From Candidatus Hydrogenedentota bacterium (GTDB lineage: Bacteria > Hydrogenedentota > Hydrogenedentia > Hydrogenedentales > JAGMZX01), in the NCBI GenBank assembly GCA_029556545.1, contig JAKQEQ010000017.1:202699-266698 (forward strand): a stretch of DNA of 64,000 nt, read 5' to 3'. Shown in pieces: positions 62,842 through 64,000 of the stretch (the first letter of the stretch is position 1; each line of letters starts with the position of its first letter). The notes beneath the pieces were generated by a model that was not told where the DNA came from, made no database searches, and was given only the letters and a program-made list of their open reading frames with translations. The position numbers were made by a program, and so were the translations under genes.

Positions 62842-63804
62842 ATGATCACCGAGATCACCGCGCAGGAGCTCAACACGGATCGCTTCATCGAAGAAAAAGT
62901 CCGGGAAATACAAGCCGGTGTCGGGGACGGCATGACCATCAATGCCTTATCAGGCGGGGTGGATTCGTCAACGGTCACGATGCTCGGGCACCGTGCCTTG
63001 GGCAACCGCCTCAAAACTGTATTCATCGACAACGGCATCATGCGTGAGGGCGAGCCCGAGCAGGTCGTCGGGTTCTTCGGCAAACTGGGCGTTACAGTCG
63101 AAGTGGTTGACGCGCGCAAGGAGTTTTTCGCCGCGCTGAAGGGCATCACGGACCCTGAAGTAAAGCGCGAAGCCATAACACAGACATTCTACAAGGACGT
63201 CTTCGGGAAGATCGTTCGGGAAAGCGGCGCGAAATGTCTCCTTCAGGGGACCATTCTCACCGACGTGGACGAGACCGTCGCCGGAATCAAGCGGCAGCAC
63301 AACGTCTTCGAACAACTCGGGATCGACCCGCAGCAGGCCTTCGGCTACCGAATAATCGAGCCCCTGATTCAATTGCGCAAGGACAGTGTGAGAAAGGTGG
63401 GCAAGGCCTTGGGACTCCCGGCGGACCTCTTCGACCGCATTCCTTTCCCGGGCCCCGCGCTGGCCGCCCGCGTCATCGGCGAGGTAACCCCGGAACGCAT
63501 CGACATCGTCCGCAAGGCGACAGCGATAGTCGAGCACCTCCTGAAAGACACCGGCGCATTCCAATACATGGCCATCCTCCACGAGGACCGCGTGACCGGC
63601 ATGCGCGACGGCAAACGCGAGTTCGGCTGCCAGATTGAGGTGCGCTGCTGGAACAGCGTCGATGCGCGAACCGCCTCGCCCACGCGGCTCTCCTTCGACC
63701 TGCTTGAGGAACTAGCCCGCAAGATCACGGACAACATCCCGGGTGTCGTCAGCGTCACCTACAACGTCGCCTCGAAACCGCCTTCCACCCTCGAAGCGGT
63801 CTGA
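62842..63804 (+). CDS. guaA: GMP synthase, ATP-pyrophosphatase subunit without glutaminase domain
   Basis: This 320-residue protein has the ATP-PPase P-loop SGGVDSS (37-43) and the dimerisation domain of GMP synthase: YKDVFGKIVRESGAKCLLQG, RKVGKALGLPADLFDRIPFP, GPALAARVIGEVTPERIDIV and DARTASPTRLSF. The family's end TYNVASKPPSTLE is often PPGTIEWE, so the C-terminus is slightly altered. The class I glutaminase domain of standard GuaA (about 525 residues) is absent. Such split or ammonia-dependent forms are known in archaea and some bacteria; no glutaminase gene lies nearby in this window. Confidence 0.88.
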   Translation: MITEITAQELNTDRFIEEKVREIQAGVGDGMTINALSGGVDSSTVTMLGHRALGNRLKTVFIDNGIMREGEPEQVVGFFGKLGVTVEVVDARKEFFAALKGITDPEVKREAITQTFYKDVFGKIVRESGAKCLLQGTILTDVDETVAGIKRQHNVFEQLGIDPQQAFGYRIIEPLIQLRKDSVRKVGKALGLPADLFDRIPFPGPALAARVIGEVTPERIDIVRKATAIVEHLLKDTGAFQYMAILHEDRVTGMRDGKREFGCQIEVRCWNSVDARTASPTRLSFDLLEELARKITDNIPGVVSVTYNVASKPPSTLEAV

Positions 63805-64000
63805 GCGGAAGACTCGAAAAGGCACGTCCGTCACCATAGAAAAGAACCATCGTCGCAAGAGTGCCGCCGCTACGGCCAACACCAAGACCAACACGTTGCC
63901 CGCCTGCGCGGACAGCGCCGGCCCCGAGGCGTCCGCCGCCTTGAAACACCCGCAGCCGTCGGGCGGCGGCTGTGCCTTCTCCGCGCCCAGGGCGAACACC
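63712..64000 (-). CDS. C-terminal part of an exported protein with apparent sorting signal, truncated by window
   Basis: The minus-strand frame from the right edge reads PPPDGCGCFKAADASGPALS then a hydrophobic span NVLVLVLAVAAALLRRWF. This is a Cys-containing motif, a membrane helix and an Arg pair, as in C-terminal processing signals (MYXO- or Synerg-CTERM-like). The frame then runs about 40 residues further and overlaps guaA by 93 bp, which is odd. A frameshift near the RRW or a misread end would give a more normal C-terminus. Most of the gene lies outside the window. Confidence 0.38.
   Translation of the reverse strand, partial: VFALGAEKAQPPPDGCGCFKAADASGPALSAQAGNVLVLVLAVAAALLRRWFFSMVTDVPFRVFRSDRFEGGRRFRGDVVGDADDTRDVVRDLAG

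Overview
The window reads as chromosomal DNA of a GC-rich, Gram-negative-type bacterium. The murein-recycling ligase Mpl, LolA-like, MreBCD and PBP2/RodA genes support that cell type. The most telling gene encodes a 1,237-residue secreted protein with long Glu-Gly repeat linkers and a C-terminal pair of calcium-binding-like segments (LTELLR.IQFYN). I associate this combination, along with many secreted glycosidase-like propellers and Tat-exported oxidoreductases, with Candidatus Hydrogenedentes or neighbouring PVC/FCB-like lineages. That assignment is inference from recollected protein style, not from a marker-gene tree. I saw no rRNA, tRNA, CRISPR array, integrase or transposase.

Left part (1-7.0 kb): a partial alpha/beta hydrolase and a 370-residue gene of unknown function come first. 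An accessory patch of lower GC follows. It holds a DUF262 gene paired with a HEPN-like gene (a candidate defence or toxin pair), an orphan AbrB-type antitoxin, a DUF4258/MqsA-type toxin-antitoxin pair, a methyltransferase, a broken DUF2442 gene, and an antitoxin followed by a decayed RelE-like toxin. The 3' end of the 370-residue gene recurs twice inside this patch as fragments. This looks like the scars of repeated insertion at a gene end and is the most unusual structure in the window.

7.3-21 kb: secreted PHP-family hydrolase, beta-propeller glycosidase-like protein and lipoprotein; a three-gene ABC export operon on the minus strand; then hypothetical genes, an AhpD-like protein, a variant amidohydrolase, mpl, a degenerate trypsin-like protein and an SGNH hydrolase.

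21-29 kb: the cell-shape operon mreB-mreC-mreD-mrdA-rodA, followed by an RNase E/G gene and an HD-GYP phosphodiesterase. A strong hairpin lies just before the mreB ribosome-binding site.

29-42 kb: exported enzymes (Tat FAD oxidoreductase, Tat endonuclease/exonuclease/phosphatase-fold protein, lipoprotein glycosidase-like protein), a hicAB toxin-antitoxin pair, DUF3592 and MtfA-type peptidase genes, a cupin, and the giant modular surface protein.

42-54 kb: an apparent operon with an ArgA-like acetyltransferase, proC, a DivIVA-like gene, lolA-like and maf; an Nramp-like transporter divergent from a PAS histidine kinase; an RsbU-type response-regulator phosphatase and a possible kinase-like protein; crcB with DUF190 (fluoride export); and a PAS-GGDEF cyclase with an I-site.

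54-64 kb: BNR-type propeller, NAD-sugar epimerase, thioesterase, radical SAM/B12 protein, beta-carbonic anhydrase, adenylate kinase, DUF1846 protein, a GuaA lacking its glutaminase domain, and the tail of a minus-strand gene that appears to end in a sorting signal.
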